The position numbers and the translations under genes were made by a program. A stretch of 64,000 nucleotides of DNA from Streptomyces paradoxus (GTDB lineage: Bacteria; Actinomycetota; Actinomycetes; Streptomycetales; Streptomycetaceae): assembly GCF_014202475.1 (NCBI RefSeq), contig NZ_JACHGV010000006.1:124001-188000 (forward strand), given 5' to 3'. The notes beneath the pieces were generated by a model. It had not been told where the DNA came from, made no database searches, and worked only from the letters and a program-made list of their open reading frames with translations. This document shows, in pieces, positions 38,356-46,599 of the stretch. The stretch's first letter is position 1; each line of letters begins with the position of its first letter.

Positions 38356-38918
38356 GGTTTTCCTCCCGTCCCGACCCGCGTCATGATCTCGCACAGGGCC
38401 CGGTCGTCGAAGATGCGTGCGGTCGGTATGCGCACGGTGGTGCGGCGGCGGCCGGTGATCGGCTGTCCGGCGAGGTTGGTCCAGTAGCAGCAGTGCCTGA
38501 GGTCGAGCCGGTCGTGGCCGGCGCGCAGCCAGTCGTCCTGGGCGCGCGGCACCAGCATCACCACGAGGATCTTGTGCACCGACACGGGTGTGCGGGCGAG
38601 CTTCGCCAGATGGTCGTTGTCGAGCGTGAAGGAGAAGGTGCGGCCCGGCGGGTTGGGCGGCACCTGGTAGGTGGCCTTGAGCTGCACCTTGATGGTGACC
38701 TCGTCGTCGACCGTGTGCCCGGGGGCGCTGTGGCTGACGTGCCAGTCGATGCCGTTGTCGGGAAAGGGCTGGGACAGCGAGCAGCCGGCGGCCGCCGCGA
38801 CGGCGTGCAGATAGCCGACCTGCAGTGTCTCCATGCAGGCGGTGGTGGCGAGAGTGCCGCGAGAGGGAGCCGTGCGCTCGGGCAGCAGCCCGCCCCGTTC
38901 GGGCTGCGCAATGGCCAT
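38352..38918 (-). CDS. DUF4365 domain protein
   Basis: 188 aa. The arrangement GIDWHV followed by VTIKVQLKAT has the Asp and Gln-x-Lys spacing of the PD-(D/E)xK nuclease fold, and the overall sequence fits DUF4365, a domain often found in predicted restriction-like or defence-related proteins. A catalytic role is an inference from fold only. ATG 38918 was chosen because homology-like sequence starts soon after. Coupled to the uncharacterised gene downstream. Confidence 0.78.
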   Translation of the reverse strand: MAIAQPERGGLLPERTAPSRGTLATTACMETLQVGYLHAVAAAAGCSLSQPFPDNGIDWHVSHSAPGHTVDDEVTIKVQLKATYQVPPNPPGRTFSFTLDNDHLAKLARTPVSVHKILVVMLVPRAQDDWLRAGHDRLDLRHCCYWTNLAGQPITGRRRTTVRIPTARIFDDRALCEIMTRVGTGGKP

Positions 38919-39087
38919 GGCCAACAGCCTTCCAGAACAAGTGATTCCCCGCTGCGGGCCGCTGAACTGCAACGACCCGTACTCCTGTTGTCTCCTTCCG
39001 GCGTAGTGCGCAAACAGCCCGGGTATCACCGGATCGGGCAGCGGACGGTGCGTCAACTGCCGAAGGTGAACGAGGGGTTGTGGGGCT

Positions 39088-39816
39088 ATGACGACGTGCT
39101 GGTACGAGGGGCCGCTGGCCGCCTTCGACACGGAGACGACGGGCGTGGACGTCGAGACCGACCGGATCGTGTCGGCCGCCGTCGTCGTCCAGGATGCCCC
39201 GGGCATCCGGCCGCGGGTGAGCCGCTGGCTGGTGAACCCGGGAGTGCCGGTGCCCGCCGAGGCGACAGCGGTGCACGGGCTGACGGAGGAGCACCTGCGG
39301 CTCAACGGCCGGTGGCCGGCGCCGGTGATGTACGAGATAGCGCAGGCGCTGGCCGAGCAGGCGCACGCCGGGCGCCCGGTCGTGGTGATGAACGCGCCGT
39401 TCGATCTGACCATGCTGGACCGGGAGTTGCGCCGCCACCGCGCATCGGCGCTCGGCCGCTGGTTCGAGTCGGCGCCGCTGTCCGTGCTCGACCCGCGGGT
39501 GCTGGACAAGCACCTGGACCGCTACCGCAAGGGCCGCCGCACCTTGACCGACCTGTGTGCGCACTACGGCGTCGCCCTGGACGGCGCGCACGACGCGGCG
39601 GCCGACGCCACGGCGGCACTGGAGGTGACCCGGGCGGTGGGCCGCCGGTTCGCGTCCCGGCTGGAGCGTCTCGCCCCGGGCGAGCTGCACACCCTGCAGG
39701 CGGTGTGGCACGCGGCGCAGGCGCGGGGCCTGCAGGCGTGGTTCGCGCGCAGCGGCGTGGACGAGGTGGTCGACCCGGCGTGGCCGCTGCGCCCGGACCT
39801 GCCGGCGGCGGCCTGA
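39088..39816 (+). CDS. DEDDh 3'-5' exonuclease (DnaQ-like)
   Basis: 242 aa. Exo I motif FDTETTGVD (Asp-x-Glu), Exo II VMNAPFDLTML (Asp) and Exo III AHDAAADATAAL (His and Asp) are all intact, so it should be an active exonuclease of the DnaQ/RNase T group. It is a stand-alone domain, without polymerase or UvrC-like fusion. Probably DNA repair or proofreading, although RNA substrates are also known in the family. Divergent from the DUF4365 pair; ATG at 39088. Confidence 0.92.
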   Translation: MTTCWYEGPLAAFDTETTGVDVETDRIVSAAVVVQDAPGIRPRVSRWLVNPGVPVPAEATAVHGLTEEHLRLNGRWPAPVMYEIAQALAEQAHAGRPVVVMNAPFDLTMLDRELRRHRASALGRWFESAPLSVLDPRVLDKHLDRYRKGRRTLTDLCAHYGVALDGAHDAAADATAALEVTRAVGRRFASRLERLAPGELHTLQAVWHAAQARGLQAWFARSGVDEVVDPAWPLRPDLPAAA

Positions 39817-39836
39817 GCCGGGCCGTCCCGGACATG

Positions 39837-39865
39837 AAAAAACCGGTCCGTCTGAGACGGACCGG
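39837..39865 (-). terminator. Terminator of tRNA-Val(CAC), left copy
   Basis: 10-bp stem CCGGTCCGTC (39843-39852) with GACGGACCGG (39856-39865) and loop TGA. In the minus-strand transcript it is followed by six U residues (complement of 39837-39842), a textbook intrinsic terminator ten bases past the tRNA. Confidence 0.93.
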
Positions 39866-39875
39866 CTGTTTCCGG

Positions 39876-39947
39876 TGGGCGATACTGGGTTCGAACCAGT
39901 GACCTCTTCGGTGTGAACGAAGCGCTCTCCCACTGAGCTAATCGCCC
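39876..39947 (-). tRNA. tRNA-Val(CAC), left copy
   Basis: Cloverleaf with acceptor arms GGGCGAT and ATCGCCC, D-arm AGCTCAGTGGGAGAGC, anticodon stem-loop CTTCG/TTCACAC/CGAAG (anticodon CAC, codon GTG), T-arm ACTGGTTCGAACCCAGT. The discriminator is A; CCA is not encoded. An identical gene lies at 54676-54747. Confidence 0.97.
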
Positions 39948-39960
39948 GGGAACGCACTGA

Positions 39961-39990
39961 ACAATACAGGTCCCGGCACGCTTCCTTCAA
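39961..39990 (-). promoter_or_regulatory. Promoter of tRNA-Val(CAC), left copy
   Basis: Reading the minus strand, TTGAAG (-35, at 39985-39990) and TATTGT (-10, at 39961-39966) are separated by 18 bp, and the tRNA begins 13 nt after the -10. It resembles a housekeeping sigma (HrdB) promoter and overlaps the end of the SRPBCC gene. Confidence 0.6.
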
Positions 39991-40433
39991 ACCGCTCGGA
40001 GGTGCCGGAGGAGTCCGCGCCGCCCGGACCGCATCATCAGCGCGTGGTTGGCGCGGAAGAGGGGCCGTCCCGGTACGGCGAGCCGCCGCAGCAGCGGCTT
40101 GCGCACGCTGACGACTTGGTCGTACCGCGCCAGACTGCCCGTCCCGAGCGGTGTGACGGTCCAGCGTGCCCAGCCCTCGATGTCCCCGGACAGCGCGGTC
40201 TCCAGCACGCCTGCTTCGGGGTCGCGCCGCGCCTCCCTCGCCGTGAAGGTCATGTCGTACGGCAGGACGGAACGGATGCGGATCACCCCGGTGGTGTCGT
40301 CGAGCTTGGTCACCTCCCGCACCTGGGGCCACCAGCGCGGGTAGTCCTCGGGGCGTTCCAGCGCGTCGTACACCTTCGCGGGGGGCGCGGGCAGGGTCCA
40401 CAGACTGCGGAAGCGGTAATGGTTCCAGTCCAT
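39987..40433 (-). CDS. SRPBCC (START-like) family protein
   Basis: 148 aa. The pattern LPAPPAKVYDALERPEDYPRWWPQVREV is typical of the SRPBCC/polyketide cyclase superfamily, which binds hydrophobic ligands in a helix-grip pocket. No polyketide genes are nearby, so a cyclase role is not implied. ATG 40433 (DWNHYRFRS). Its 3' end overlaps the -35 region of the tRNA-Val promoter. Confidence 0.85.
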   Translation of the reverse strand: MDWNHYRFRSLWTLPAPPAKVYDALERPEDYPRWWPQVREVTKLDDTTGVIRIRSVLPYDMTFTAREARRDPEAGVLETALSGDIEGWARWTVTPLGTGSLARYDQVVSVRKPLLRRLAVPGRPLFRANHALMMRSGRRGLLRHLRAV

Positions 40434-40530
40434 GCCGCAAGTCTGCCCACGCGTGACGCCGACCGTATGAGTACGCGCCTGAGTATCCGCACTCATGCCG
40501 TGCGAGGTGACGCGGACCACACTGCGAGGC

Positions 40531-42915
40531 ATGACCCACCTTCCGCCCCCGGCCGAGGAATTGCGGCTCCTCGATGCCGAACTCTGGCAACTGGACGCCC
40601 GGCGCTCCCAGTTGCTGGCCCGACGCGCCTGGCTAGTAGCGGCCCTGAACCAGACGCGGTGGCAGTCGCGGGCCCAGGCCTCGACCCAGCCGCCGGCCGC
40701 CGCGGCGTCCCGGCCGGAGACGGCCGCGCCCAGCGTGCAGAACGTGCTGCTCGTCCTCGGCGGTGTCCTGCTGACGCTCGCGGCGGCGGTGTTCACCCTG
40801 GTCAGCTGGGGGCACATGGGGATCGCCGGGCGGGCCCTGGTGCTGGGCGCGGTCACGCTGGCCACGCTCGCCGCACCCGTGGCCCTGCTGAAGCGGGGGC
40901 TGCGATCGACGGCCGAGTCCGTGGCGGGCCTGGGGCTCGCCCTGACCGTCCTGGACGCCTACGCGCTGCACGCGGCGGCCCTCTCGGGGACGGACGGCAC
41001 CGGGTACGCGGCCACCGCGTCGGCGGTGCTGGCGGTGACCTGGTCGGCGTACGGCCTGCTGCCGGTCACGGCCGCGCTGCGCCTGCCCCTGCCCTGCGCC
41101 CTGGCCGTGGCCCAGTTCCCGCTGCTGCTGTGGGCGCTGTCCGCCGACGCGGGTGCGTACGCGATCACCGCCGCGCTGCTGGTGACGGCCGGGCTCGACG
41201 CGCTGGCGGTGGCGCGGCTGACGGCCGGGGCCGTGCGGATCACCGCCGTCGCCGGTGCGTACGGCACGGGCGGCTGGGGTGCTCTGGGTGCCGGCTGGCT
41301 GTCCTTGACGGCCGGCGGTCCGGCTGACGCTTCCCGTGCCGGGGCGCTGCTCCTGCTCGCGGCGGCGATCGCCCTGGGTGCGGCCCGGCGAGGGCCGGGC
41401 GTCACGCACGCCCTCGGTCTCGCGATCACGGCCGGGCTGCTCGTGGTGGCCGCGCTCGGCGGGGTGGCGCGTTCCGGGCTGCCGTCGCAGTGGGCGGTTC
41501 CGGCTCATCTGGCCGTCGGTATCGCCCTGTTGGCCGCGGTGCGGGCCGAACGGCTGCCGGACGCGATGCGCGGGGGCTTCGCCTGGGCCTCCGGTGCCGT
41601 ACAGGCGCTGGCGGTGCTGTGGACGCTGCCCGTCGTCGCCGTGGTGCTGCTGGGTCCGGCCGGCCGGCTGGGCCGGGTGTGGAGCGGTGCGCCGGCGGAC
41701 GCCCGTGCGGCGGTGGCGGCCGATGTGCCCTGGCCGCCGGACGCGGCAGTGGCTCCCCTGGTGCTGGTGGCCGTCGCCGCCGTGCTCGCCCTGGCGGTCC
41801 GCGCGCAGGAGTGGCGTGGGCGTGCCCGGCTGGGTGCCGCGGGTCTGCTGTGGGCCGCGGCTGTGACGCTCCCGGCGGTCTTCGAGGCTCCGTACGCCGC
41901 GGGGCTGCTGGTCCTGGGCGTCGTGACGGCGGCCGCGCTGTACGCGTGCCGGGTCACGGTGGGGGCCTCGCAGGTCATGGCGCTCGTCCTCGCCCTGGTC
42001 ACGGCCGCCGGCCTCACCCTGGTCTCGCTCGCCTCCCAGTCCGCGACCCTGGTCGTGCTGTCCGTGCTGACGGCCCTGTTCGCGGCGGCCTCATGGCGGG
42101 CGGACGTCGCCCCCTTCACGGCTCCGGCCGCTCTCGTGCACGCCGCCGCGCTGGCCTCGGCGTCCGGTGCCGCGGCGGACTGGCCACCGGCCCGAACCGC
42201 CCTGCCGGTGCTGGTCGTTGCCGGTGCCGCCGCCCTTCTGGCGGCGCGCCTGGGCGGGTCCCGGACGACGGTGCCCGTCGAGGCCACGGGTGCCGCCGTC
42301 GGTCTGTTCGCCGTGGCGCTCACCGTCTCCGACCCGCCGATGCTCGCCCTGGTGCTGGCCCTGTACGGGGTGATCGCCGCGGGGACGGCCCTGCGCGACG
42401 GGCGCCGTCCTGTCGGCTACGCGGCCACGGCCCTGTTCGTGCTGGCCTCGTGGGTGCGCCTGGCGGCCTGGGACGTGGACACGCCCGAGGCGTACACCCT
42501 CCCGGTGACCGTCCCGGCGTTGCTCGTCGGTGCCCTGCACCGGCGCCGCGACCCGCAGGTCTCCTCCTGGACGGCGTACGGCCCGGGACTCGCCGTGACA
42601 CTCCTGCCGAGCCTGGCCGCGGCCTGGGCCGACCCGTACTGGACGCGGCCGCTGCTGCTGGGCGGTGCGGCGCTGCTGGTCACCCTGCTGGGTGCGCGGC
42701 ACCACCTCCGGGCACCGCTGGTACTCGGCGGCTCGGCGCTGGCCCTGGTCACCCTGCACGAACTCGCCCCGTACGTGGTGCAGGTGACGGGGGCGCTCCC
42801 CCGCTGGGCACCCCCCGCTCTCGCCGGCCTCCTGCTGCTCGCCCTCGGAGCGACGTACGAGCAGCGGATCCGGGACGTCCGGCGGGTGCGGGAGGCCCTG
42901 GGCAGGATGGACTAG
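40531..42915 (+). CDS. Large polytopic membrane protein (SCO7613 C-terminal-domain type)
   Basis: 794 aa. After a soluble, helical first 60 residues with a Leu/Arg pattern, the protein is made of more than fifteen hydrophobic helices very rich in Ala, Leu, Val and Gly. It fits a Streptomyces family named after the SCO7613 C-terminal domain; the function is unknown. No transporter signature is seen. ATG 40531 with GCGAGG in front. Divergent from the SRPBCC gene. Confidence 0.8.
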   Translation: MTHLPPPAEELRLLDAELWQLDARRSQLLARRAWLVAALNQTRWQSRAQASTQPPAAAASRPETAAPSVQNVLLVLGGVLLTLAAAVFTLVSWGHMGIAGRALVLGAVTLATLAAPVALLKRGLRSTAESVAGLGLALTVLDAYALHAAALSGTDGTGYAATASAVLAVTWSAYGLLPVTAALRLPLPCALAVAQFPLLLWALSADAGAYAITAALLVTAGLDALAVARLTAGAVRITAVAGAYGTGGWGALGAGWLSLTAGGPADASRAGALLLLAAAIALGAARRGPGVTHALGLAITAGLLVVAALGGVARSGLPSQWAVPAHLAVGIALLAAVRAERLPDAMRGGFAWASGAVQALAVLWTLPVVAVVLLGPAGRLGRVWSGAPADARAAVAADVPWPPDAAVAPLVLVAVAAVLALAVRAQEWRGRARLGAAGLLWAAAVTLPAVFEAPYAAGLLVLGVVTAAALYACRVTVGASQVMALVLALVTAAGLTLVSLASQSATLVVLSVLTALFAAASWRADVAPFTAPAALVHAAALASASGAAADWPPARTALPVLVVAGAAALLAARLGGSRTTVPVEATGAAVGLFAVALTVSDPPMLALVLALYGVIAAGTALRDGRRPVGYAATALFVLASWVRLAAWDVDTPEAYTLPVTVPALLVGALHRRRDPQVSSWTAYGPGLAVTLLPSLAAAWADPYWTRPLLLGGAALLVTLLGARHHLRAPLVLGGSALALVTLHELAPYVVQVTGALPRWAPPALAGLLLLALGATYEQRIRDVRRVREALGRMD

Positions 42916-43019
42916 GTGCGTGAGGCCGTCTCGACTGCGGACAAGTCCCGTGATGTCATACGTTCTCCGATCGGCCGCCAGCACGGCGGCACGGTCGGGC
43001 GGGGGACGGGAGAGGCATC

Positions 43020-44681
43020 GTGGCGGACTCGGGTGAAGCGTCGGGCCGGGGTGGGGGCGCCGGGGACCAGGGGACATTGGAGCGCCTGCTCTCGGTGGTG
43101 GGGGCGGGGGCCGTTGAGTTGCACACGGCCCCGGAGGGACTGCGGACGCGGGTCACCGGGGTGCATGTGCTGGACGCCCTGGAACCGGTGATCAGACCGC
43201 GGGAGTTACTCCTCGCGGTCGGCGTCGACCCGGGATCGGCGCACGCGCTCGACGTGGTGCGCCGGGCCGGTGAGGCCGGTGCGGCGGGTGTGGTGTTCGG
43301 CCCGGGACGGCCGGAGCCCACCGCGAAGGCGTTGCAGTCGGCCGCGGCGGACAGCGGCACGGCGGTGCTCTTCCGCACAGCCTGGTGCACCTGGGCCCAG
43401 CTCGTGGGGGTGCTGAGGGCCGGGCTGGCCGCAGCGGGTGCTCCCCCGATGCCGGCCACCAGCGGCGTGCCCCTGGGCGATCTGGACTCCCTGGCCGACG
43501 CGGTGGCCGCCCTGGTGGGGGGCTCGGTGACGATCGAGGACACGGAGTCGCGGGTGCTGGCGTACTCGTCCACCGAGGAGAACGTGGACGAGATGCGCCG
43601 GCTGACCATCCTCGGCCGCCGGGTTCCGCCCTGGCGGGTGGCGGCCATGCGGGAGGCGGGGTTCTTCCAGGCGCTGTGGGGTGCGGGCGACGTGCTGCAC
43701 CGGCCCGCCCACGGGCAGGATCCGGAGCGTCTGGTCGGCGCCGTGCGGGCGGGCGGAGAGGCGCTCGGGTCAATCTGGGTGGCGGCGGTGGCCGGCCGCC
43801 CCCTGTCGCCGAACGCCGCGGAGACGCTGCGCGCGGCGGCCCGGACCGCCGCCGCCCACCTGCTGCATCACCGCACCCACAGCTCGGACGGCCGGCTGGT
43901 GGAGGATGCGGCCCGGGCACTGCTGGAGGACCGCGGATCGGTCGAGGTGCTCGCGGAGCGGGCCTCCCTGCCGCCCCGGGAGCCCTGTGCCGTCCTGGCC
44001 GTGGGCACCGGGCCCGGCCGCTCCGCGGACGACGGCCCGTCCGGGCTGTACGGCCTGCTGACGTTGCACTGCGCGGCCCTGGGGCACCGCGTCGTGGTGG
44101 TCCCGGCGGGGGGCGGGACCCTGGTGCTGGTGAGCGGGCTGGAGCGCGCCGCCGAGCGCGCCGACGCCCAGGTCAGGCGGCTCGGGAGCGCGCTGGCCGA
44201 TCAGCTGTCGGCGACGATCGGCTCGGCGGTGAAGGTGGGGCTCGGCGACGTGGTCCCCGGCCTGGCAGGGGCGCCCGCGTCACGCCGGTCGGCCGAGCGG
44301 GCCCTGCAGGCGCTCGTCGCGGCCGCCGGACCGCACGCCGTCGCGCGGTGCGAGGACGTCGCGGACACGGTGGGAATCCTCCAGGTCGTCGATGCCCTGC
44401 GCGAGGTGACGCTGCCGCTGCGGACCTCGGTGGCCCGGCTGAGGGAGTTCGACGCCGATCACGGCGGCAGTTGCCTGGTGGAGACCCTGCGGGCCTACCT
44501 CGACCACTTCGGAGACGTGTCCGCCGCATCGCGCGCGCTGGGCGTGCACGCCAACAGTCTGCGCTACCGGTTGCGCCGTATCAGGCAGGTGTCGGGGCTG
44601 GACCTGGAGAGTCCCGACGCCCGGCTGCTCGCCCAGGTGCAGTTGCGGCTGGGCGGCGAGGCCGGTGGCGCACGCCCCTGA
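43020..44681 (+). CDS. PucR-family transcriptional regulator
   Basis: 553 aa. An N-terminal PucR sensory-like domain (ELHTAPEGLRTRVTGVHVLDALEPVIRPRELLLAVG) is followed by a GAF-like middle region (VTIEDTESRVLAYSS) and the C-terminal helix-turn-helix GDVSAASRALGVHANSLRYRLRRI. Family members respond to purine, amino-acid or amine substrates and often control a neighbouring catabolic gene. The next gene on the same strand is a PLP decarboxylase, a reasonable target. GTG 43020 with GGGAGAGG upstream. Confidence 0.9.
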   Translation: MADSGEASGRGGGAGDQGTLERLLSVVGAGAVELHTAPEGLRTRVTGVHVLDALEPVIRPRELLLAVGVDPGSAHALDVVRRAGEAGAAGVVFGPGRPEPTAKALQSAAADSGTAVLFRTAWCTWAQLVGVLRAGLAAAGAPPMPATSGVPLGDLDSLADAVAALVGGSVTIEDTESRVLAYSSTEENVDEMRRLTILGRRVPPWRVAAMREAGFFQALWGAGDVLHRPAHGQDPERLVGAVRAGGEALGSIWVAAVAGRPLSPNAAETLRAAARTAAAHLLHHRTHSSDGRLVEDAARALLEDRGSVEVLAERASLPPREPCAVLAVGTGPGRSADDGPSGLYGLLTLHCAALGHRVVVVPAGGGTLVLVSGLERAAERADAQVRRLGSALADQLSATIGSAVKVGLGDVVPGLAGAPASRRSAERALQALVAAAGPHAVARCEDVADTVGILQVVDALREVTLPLRTSVARLREFDADHGGSCLVETLRAYLDHFGDVSAASRALGVHANSLRYRLRRIRQVSGLDLESPDARLLAQVQLRLGGEAGGARP

Positions 44682-44770
44682 GTGTCCGGTCCCGGGGCGC
44701 GAGCGGGCGCGCGTGCCGGCCGCGGTTCGGCCGGGGCCACCATCGGAGGGCCTCCTCTTTGTCGTATCGG

Positions 44771-44799
44771 ACAACTCCTCTGCTCGGCAGAGGAGTTGT
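44771..44799 (+). terminator. Terminator or attenuator between the PucR gene and the decarboxylase
   Basis: Perfect 13-bp stem: ACAACTCCTCTGC (44771-44783) with GCAGAGGAGTTGT (44787-44799), loop TCG. It is 90 nt after the regulator stop and 134 nt before the decarboxylase start, so it may end the first transcript or control entry into the second. Confidence 0.8.
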
Positions 44800-44932
44800 T
44801 GCGCCCGACCGCCGTGGGTGAGGCCCGCGTCTTTGACGACTCGACGAAGACGCCGTCCCGGTACGGGCCGCAGCCTGGTGTTGAACCCGGGACGGTCCCG
44901 GGCTCCGCGCGTACGACACCGGAAGGCTCACC

Positions 44933-46288
44933 ATGACCGGACTGACCCCCGCCGCCGAACGGCGCGAACGGATCCTCCAGGAAGCGGTGCGGCAGCAACT
45001 GCTGGACGCCGGGCGGTCCCAGCTGGCCGCCTTCGTCGACCTCGACGGCGTCGCCGCGACCGTCACTTCCCTGCACCGCGCCTTTCCCTCCGCGCCGCGG
45101 GTGCTGCACGCGTTCGCCGCCAAGGCGAACTGTCTGGTGCCGGTGCTGGCGGAGCTGCGGCGGCTCGGCATGGGCTGCGAGGTGGCCACCGCGGGTGAGC
45201 TGGCCCGCGCGCTGGCAGCCGGGTTCGCACCCGACCGGATCGTCTTCGACTCCCCCGCCAAGACGGAGGCCGAGCTGCGGCACGCCCTGGACCTGGGTGT
45301 GGCCGTCAACGCGGACAACTACCAGGAACTGGCGAGGATCGACCGGGCGCTGGAGGGCCGCTTCCCGGTCTCGCGGATCGGGGTGCGCGTCAACTCCCAG
45401 CTCGGCGGCGGCAGCATCGCCGCGATGAGCACGGCGACGAGCACCTCGAAGTTCGGCGTCCCGCTGGCGGACCCGGGAAGCCGGCAGCGGTTGCTGCGCG
45501 CCTACCACGACCACCCGTGGCTGACCTGGGTGCACACGCACGCCGGTTCGCAGGGCTGCCCGCTCGACCTCATGGCCGGCGGGGTCGGGCAGGCCGTCGC
45601 GTTCGCCGAGGAGGTCAACGCCTCGCTCGGGCGGCGCCAGGTCGTCGGCATCGACATCGGCGGCGGACTGCCCGTCAACTTCGCCGACGACGAGACCACA
45701 CCGACCTTCGGCACGTACGTCCGGCAGCTGCGCGCCCACGCTCCCGCCCTGTTCTCGGGCGGGTACGAGATCGTCACCGAGTTCGGGCGGTCCGTCCTCG
45801 CCAAGAACGGGTTCTTCGCTGCGTACGTCGAGTACACGAAGAGCATGGGCGGCCGGCCGATCGCGGTCACCCACGCCGGTGTGCAGGTGGCCACCCGGAC
45901 GGTTTTCAACCCCGACGCCTGGCCGCTGCGGATCGAGGCGCACGACGCGAGCGGCAGGACCAAGCGGGGCGGACCGGTCCGCCAGGACATCGCGGGACCC
46001 GCCTGCTTCGCCGGGGACCTCCTGGCACGGGACCGCGCGCTGCCGCTCCTGGAGCCCGGTGACATCGTCACCGTCCCGGACACCGGCGCCTACTACTTCT
46101 CGACGCCGTTCCACTACAACAGCCTGCCCGAGCCCGCCGTGTACGGGGTCCGGACGAGTGGTGACGGCGACGATGTCCGCTTCGAACTCCTGCGTCCCGC
46201 GCAGGATCCGTGGGACGTGCCGGGCCCGGGCGGCCACGGCGTGCCCCTGCGGCGACAGGCGCCCGAGCCCGTTCACGGCGTCGGGTAG
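44933..46288 (+). CDS. Type III PLP-dependent decarboxylase (DapDC/OrnDC-like)
   Basis: 451 aa of the alanine-racemase-fold decarboxylases. The PLP lysine is in LHAFAAKANCL, the phosphate-binding glycines in IDIGGGLPVNF, and the EFGR-type segment is YEIVTEFGRSVLAKNG. It is not a standard lysA: the C-terminal catalytic region lacks the usual CESGD stretch and has PACFAGDLLARD instead. The substrate may be an amino acid such as ornithine, arginine or a related compound. ATG 44933 with GGAAGG upstream. Confidence 0.82.
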   Translation: MTGLTPAAERRERILQEAVRQQLLDAGRSQLAAFVDLDGVAATVTSLHRAFPSAPRVLHAFAAKANCLVPVLAELRRLGMGCEVATAGELARALAAGFAPDRIVFDSPAKTEAELRHALDLGVAVNADNYQELARIDRALEGRFPVSRIGVRVNSQLGGGSIAAMSTATSTSKFGVPLADPGSRQRLLRAYHDHPWLTWVHTHAGSQGCPLDLMAGGVGQAVAFAEEVNASLGRRQVVGIDIGGGLPVNFADDETTPTFGTYVRQLRAHAPALFSGGYEIVTEFGRSVLAKNGFFAAYVEYTKSMGGRPIAVTHAGVQVATRTVFNPDAWPLRIEAHDASGRTKRGGPVRQDIAGPACFAGDLLARDRALPLLEPGDIVTVPDTGAYYFSTPFHYNSLPEPAVYGVRTSGDGDDVRFELLRPAQDPWDVPGPGGHGVPLRRQAPEPVHGVG

Positions 46289-46299
46289 GGGGCACCGAG

Positions 46300-46506
46300 G
46301 TGGCACAGGCCGACCGCCGAGGGCCCGGCCGGGACGGACCGCTCATCAGTCAGCGTGCCGCGATCGTCTTCCTGCTGGCAGCCCTGGCCGGCATCGGTGC
46401 CACCGTCCTGGCGGCCCTGGCCGGCAACGTGTGGCCGGTCGCGGTGAGCGTCGGAGGCGGGGTGGTGGCCCCGGCCGTCCTGTTCTTCAACCAGATCATC
46501 GACTAG
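46300..46506 (+). CDS. Small membrane protein
   Basis: 68 aa from GTG 46300, 11 nt after the decarboxylase stop. After a basic N terminus, two hydrophobic stretches occur (AAIVFLLAALAGIGATVLAAL and VWPVAVSVGGGVVAPAVLFF). The close spacing suggests cotranscription with the decarboxylase. The function is unknown. Confidence 0.55.
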   Translation: MAQADRRGPGRDGPLISQRAAIVFLLAALAGIGATVLAALAGNVWPVAVSVGGGVVAPAVLFFNQIID

Positions 46507-46530
46507 GTCGTGTCCGCGAGATCCCCAGGA

Positions 46531-46570
46531 CGAGCGGTTCCCGCCACGGCGTCGCCACGGGAACCGCTCG
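46531..46570. terminator. Terminator between convergent genes
   Basis: 13-bp stem: CGAGCGGTTCCCG (46531-46543) with CGGGAACCGCTCG (46558-46570), enclosing a 14-nt loop that can pair further. It serves the small plus-strand gene and the minus-strand lyase. Confidence 0.88.
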
Positions 46571-46599
46571 TTCCGGCTTTCCGCTCCTTCAGCGTCCCG

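Noticed and set aside
39987..40433. Polyketide cyclase
   Set aside because: The fold is SRPBCC, but no polyketide synthase genes are nearby, so only the superfamily is called.
37135..40590. A single 1151-codon reading frame spanning several genes
   Set aside because: The frame runs through the DUF4365 gene region, the exonuclease antisense and tRNA-Val; only the last 406 codons behave as a gene.
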